Below are positions 21,975 through 23,742 of a DNA stretch of 23,742 nucleotides, in pieces. Position 1 is the stretch's first letter; every line of letters begins with the position of its first letter. A program made the translations under genes and the position numbers. Origin of the DNA: a virus; IMG/VR virus record IMGVR_UViG_3300017598_000203, positions 1 to 23,742 of that record; one strand, given 5' to 3'. Below the pieces are notes generated by a model. It was not told the DNA's origin, did no database searches, and was given only the letters and a program-made list of their open reading frames with translations.

Positions 21975-23177
21975 CTAGATTATACTCAAATGTAACCGCA
22001 CCATCTTGTGTAAACCTATTTTCGTATTGCCTTCCACTTGGATTGTTGAATCGTAGTCAGTTATTTGCGAAAGGTAAAGGTCACCACCTGATGTAGCTCC
22101 TGTGTGTTGTGCTTGCCTTGTTACCACCACTGGGAAATCATCTCCAAATGGAATTGTAGGGCTTCCTTGTAAGACAAGCTCTCCATTAGAGTCTGATTCA
22201 TAATCAAGGTCAAGTGGAGTGCCGTTGATACTATTAAACTGAGCACTTGAGGAGAATCCGTAAGGTAGAGTTAGACGGCATTTAGCACCCTGTATTTTAG
22301 TTGTACCAACAACATCAGAGGAAACAATAGGGTCAAACTTTAATGACTCATAAATACGTCCATTCCTTACATTTATGTTTGTTGATTGGTCGTATCGACA
22401 GTTACCTGTACCGGAGAGCTTAGTTACAGGGTTAAGCGACAGGATACTAGGACTGTAACTCTTATCACCTTGACCAATTGCGTAAATAACAGGTGTTCCA
22501 TTTGAGGCTACCTCAAGGTTGCTAACAACCGAGTCTCCTTGCCCCCAGTTAAAGTAAGTAAAGTCAAATAGCCTGTTACCCGAGAACTCAATAGCGCTAA
22601 GGTCAAGACTTGGTGCGTCTGAGCTTAACTCCCAGTTAGAGCCAGTTGTAATGTGAGAAGTATTGTTATTATTAACCCTTGAACCATTACGCATATAAGC
22701 GAATGTGTTACCCTCTAGGTTGTACCAGTTAGAATTAAGGAAATCAGCCACAAAGTAGTTAGACCTTGAGCTTGAGTTTGATGCAGAAACTTTTTGGTAT
22801 ACAGTACATCCATAGAAGTTAAATGTCCTACTATTTGCTTGGTTTCCTGATACTCCTGCGATTATATCCCCCGAGTTATTTGCTCCCGCACTATACTCAA
22901 AATATCCAGTTAATCCTAATGGAGAATCGCTTGTGTCGTTTATATTTACAACACAGTTATAGAAAGATATGTGTACACCGTCAGCAGTAAGTGTAGTCCT
23001 GCCATTTAAGTCAACAACTGCATTCTTGATTACATAATAACCAGTAGCTGATATGTTACTAGCCGTAGCCTTAGTAACTGTATCACCACTTCTTGTAAAT
23101 CCAAGTGGAAGGCTCTCTGATGAGACTGATGCCCCAGAAAACCTATTGACCATGTCTGAATCAGTATAGAATTTCAT
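21975..23177 (-). CDS. Tail-fibre-like beta-helix protein, N-terminal part of a split gene
   Basis: A 400-aa Ser/Asn/Gly-rich protein with many short strands and regular turns (for example NAVVDLNGRTTLTADGVHIS and SFYNCVVNIND), a pattern of right-handed beta helices such as those of fibre or tailspike proteins. Near the end (SQITDYDSTIQVEGN) it reads well, but the last 14 or so codons (TKIGLHKMVRLHLSII) look out of frame while the neighbouring frame gives a better protein. It starts at an ATG overlapping the 48-aa gene stop (ATGA). The 29-base inverted repeat (22041-22069) lies across its last codons. Confidence 0.65.
   Translation of the reverse strand: MKFYTDSDMVNRFSGASVSSESLPLGFTRSGDTVTKATASNISATGYYVIKNAVVDLNGRTTLTADGVHISFYNCVVNINDTSDSPLGLTGYFEYSAGANNSGDIIAGVSGNQANSRTFNFYGCTVYQKVSASNSSSRSNYFVADFLNSNWYNLEGNTFAYMRNGSRVNNNNTSHITTGSNWELSSDAPSLDLSAIEFSGNRLFDFTYFNWGQGDSVVSNLEVASNGTPVIYAIGQGDKSYSPSILSLNPVTKLSGTGNCRYDQSTNINVRNGRIYESLKFDPIVSSDVVGTTKIQGAKCRLTLPYGFSSSAQFNSINGTPLDLDYESDSNGELVLQGSPTIPFGDDFPVVVTRQAQHTGATSGGDLYLSQITDYDSTIQVEGNTKIGLHKMVRLHLSII
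22041..22083. repeat. Imperfect inverted repeat, left copy
   Basis: Bases 22041-22083 match the reverse complement of 23700-23742 at 39 of 43 positions. The first 29 are identical, then 5 differ almost entirely, then TAAAGGTCA is shared. The copies are 1.6 kb apart in opposite orientation and both lie inside genes read leftward. The right copy ends at the window edge. Confidence 0.9.
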
Positions 23178-23320
23178 TTTTCAGTATTACCTCCTACCGC
23201 CACTTCACCCGAAAGCTTTGGGTCTGAGAAAGTTGTTAGGGATGTAACACCAGTTAATCCGCTTAAATCGGCATCTGTCCCTGTTTGAGTGATTATTCCG
23301 CCATTAAAAGAAAAGCTCAT
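23174..23320 (-). CDS. Small tail-associated protein, 48 aa
   Basis: An ORF that starts MSFSFNGGIITQTGTDADLS and ends in GEVAVGGNTEK. It has a ribosome site AGGGG before the ATG at 23320, and its stop overlaps the ATG of the fibre gene (ATGA), so it is translated with it. The GLTGV-T-SLTTFSDPKL stretch is a short beta unit of the kind found repeated in fibre proteins. No independent function is known; it may be an adaptor between two fibre parts. Confidence 0.6.
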   Translation of the reverse strand: MSFSFNGGIITQTGTDADLSGLTGVTSLTTFSDPKLSGEVAVGGNTEK

Positions 23321-23332
23321 GTGTACCCCTAT

Positions 23333-23740
23333 TTAAACTTTATTAATTGTTCGCGTTGGTTTGCCAGTCAAAACCTCGCCTGTATATGTGAGTGCTGTGG
23401 TAACTGTCCACACTTGAGAATTGTATGTAAATTCATGAACTAACTGTGTCAGAAGATCGCCCGTATAGGTGAGTGTCTTGCTGTTTAGTGTTACATCTGC
23501 CGTATCATCGTAATCAATGCTTGTTAACTTCCCCGATGTATAAACAAAACCTCCATCTGTAACAGTTGAATTACCTGCTAGATATATAATGTAATCGTCG
23601 TCATAATCAAGTTTACCATCTAACTCCGCCTGAAGGTCTGTTTGATCTGATAAAGTACCCTCAAGACTTCCCCAAGTATTTACGCCCTGTTCGCCTTGTT
23701 GACCTTTAACGCCCGCAAATAACTGACTACGATTCAACAA
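23333..23740 (-). CDS. Tail-fibre-like protein, partial at window edge
   Basis: The frame is open to the right edge, so the start is missing; the first in-frame candidate is a TTG at 23740. The product has a short collagen-like stretch (GVKGQQGEQG), then NTWGSLEGTLSDQTDLQAEL, the classic hinge-plus-helix found in fibre proteins, then a Thr/Tyr-rich beta end. It belongs to the fibre group and precedes the 48-aa gene by a short gap. Its first residues (from LNRSQLF) lie inside the inverted repeat and may not be native if the edge is a false joint. Confidence 0.6.
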   Translation of the reverse strand: MLNRSQLFAGVKGQQGEQGVNTWGSLEGTLSDQTDLQAELDGKLDYDDDYIIYLAGNSTVTDGGFVYTSGKLTSIDYDDTADVTLNSKTLTYTGDLLTQLVHEFTYNSQVWTVTTALTYTGEVLTGKPTRTINKV

Positions 23741-23742
23741 TC
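23700..23742. repeat. Imperfect inverted repeat, right copy (at window edge)
   Basis: Reverse complement of 22041-22083 at 39 of 43 positions, with the perfect 29 bases (23714-23742) running into the window end. It lies at the 5' end of the partial fibre ORF. Because both edges of the window fall in repeats, a break or chimera at a repeat is a fair explanation. Confidence 0.9.

Noticed and set aside
21975-22056. Programmed -1 frameshift joining the two fibre ORFs
   Set aside because: I checked the 0-frame codon pairs in the overlap and found no X-XXY-YYZ heptamer; the AAAA run is in the wrong register. An indel is the simpler reading.
20386-23742. Diversity-generating retroelement acting on fibre genes
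   Set aside because: No reverse transcriptase gene and no adenine-biased template/variable repeat pair was seen in the window.

Overview
The window is an AT-rich stretch of a tailed double-stranded DNA bacteriophage. The sigma70-type promoters, Shine-Dalgarno sites, lambda-family portal, RecE/RecT-type recombination pair and marine-style tail-fibre domains suggest a gammaproteobacterial, probably marine, host. The host is an inference; nothing in the window names it. No terminase, integrase, CI-type repressor, lysin or tRNA gene was seen, so this is part of a genome.

Layout. (1) Bases 1-784 hold a leftward run of five tiny coupled genes of unknown function (32 to 62 codons); the window starts inside a 71-bp exact direct repeat whose other copy is at 3011-3081. 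(2) Bases 785-966 are a divergent control region: two back-to-back promoters, each with a consensus TTGACA box and a 17-bp spacer, with AT-rich repeats at a 13-bp period between them. (3) Bases 967-3664 are a rightward early operon: a small Cro-like HTH protein, a RecT-type annealing protein, a RecE-like exonuclease, a zinc-ribbon protein, dUTPase and a Cys-rich small protein. It ends at a strong intrinsic terminator, 3684-3731. (4) Bases 3654-23742 are one long leftward late block that meets the early operon tail to tail. In transcription order (right to left) it holds tail-fibre-like genes, a gpW-like head-tail joiner, portal, a protease with a nested scaffold, the capsid protein followed by a probable attenuator, small neck/tail-completion genes, a probable tail chaperone, a short tape measure protein, three distal tail genes, a 1,188-aa fibre, a two-domain probable receptor-binding protein, a DUF4376-like protein, a membrane protein, a DUF1353 protein and a small lipoprotein.

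How it works together. The HTH protein is the natural candidate to act on the 13-bp repeats and set the balance between the two early transcripts. The exonuclease, annealing protein and dUTPase support phage DNA replication and recombination. The late block builds the virion: an internal start in the protease gene would give a separate scaffold, and the hairpin after the capsid gene would lower expression of downstream genes relative to capsid. Most late genes are coupled by 1-8 base overlaps.

Points most worth a second look: the 13-bp repeat operator; the terminator embedded in a convergent lipoprotein gene; the nested scaffold start; a broken fibre gene (frameshift near 21975-22056); and the fact that both window edges lie in repeats (71-bp direct repeat on the left, 39-of-43 inverted repeat on the right), which may be assembly joints or real recombination sites.
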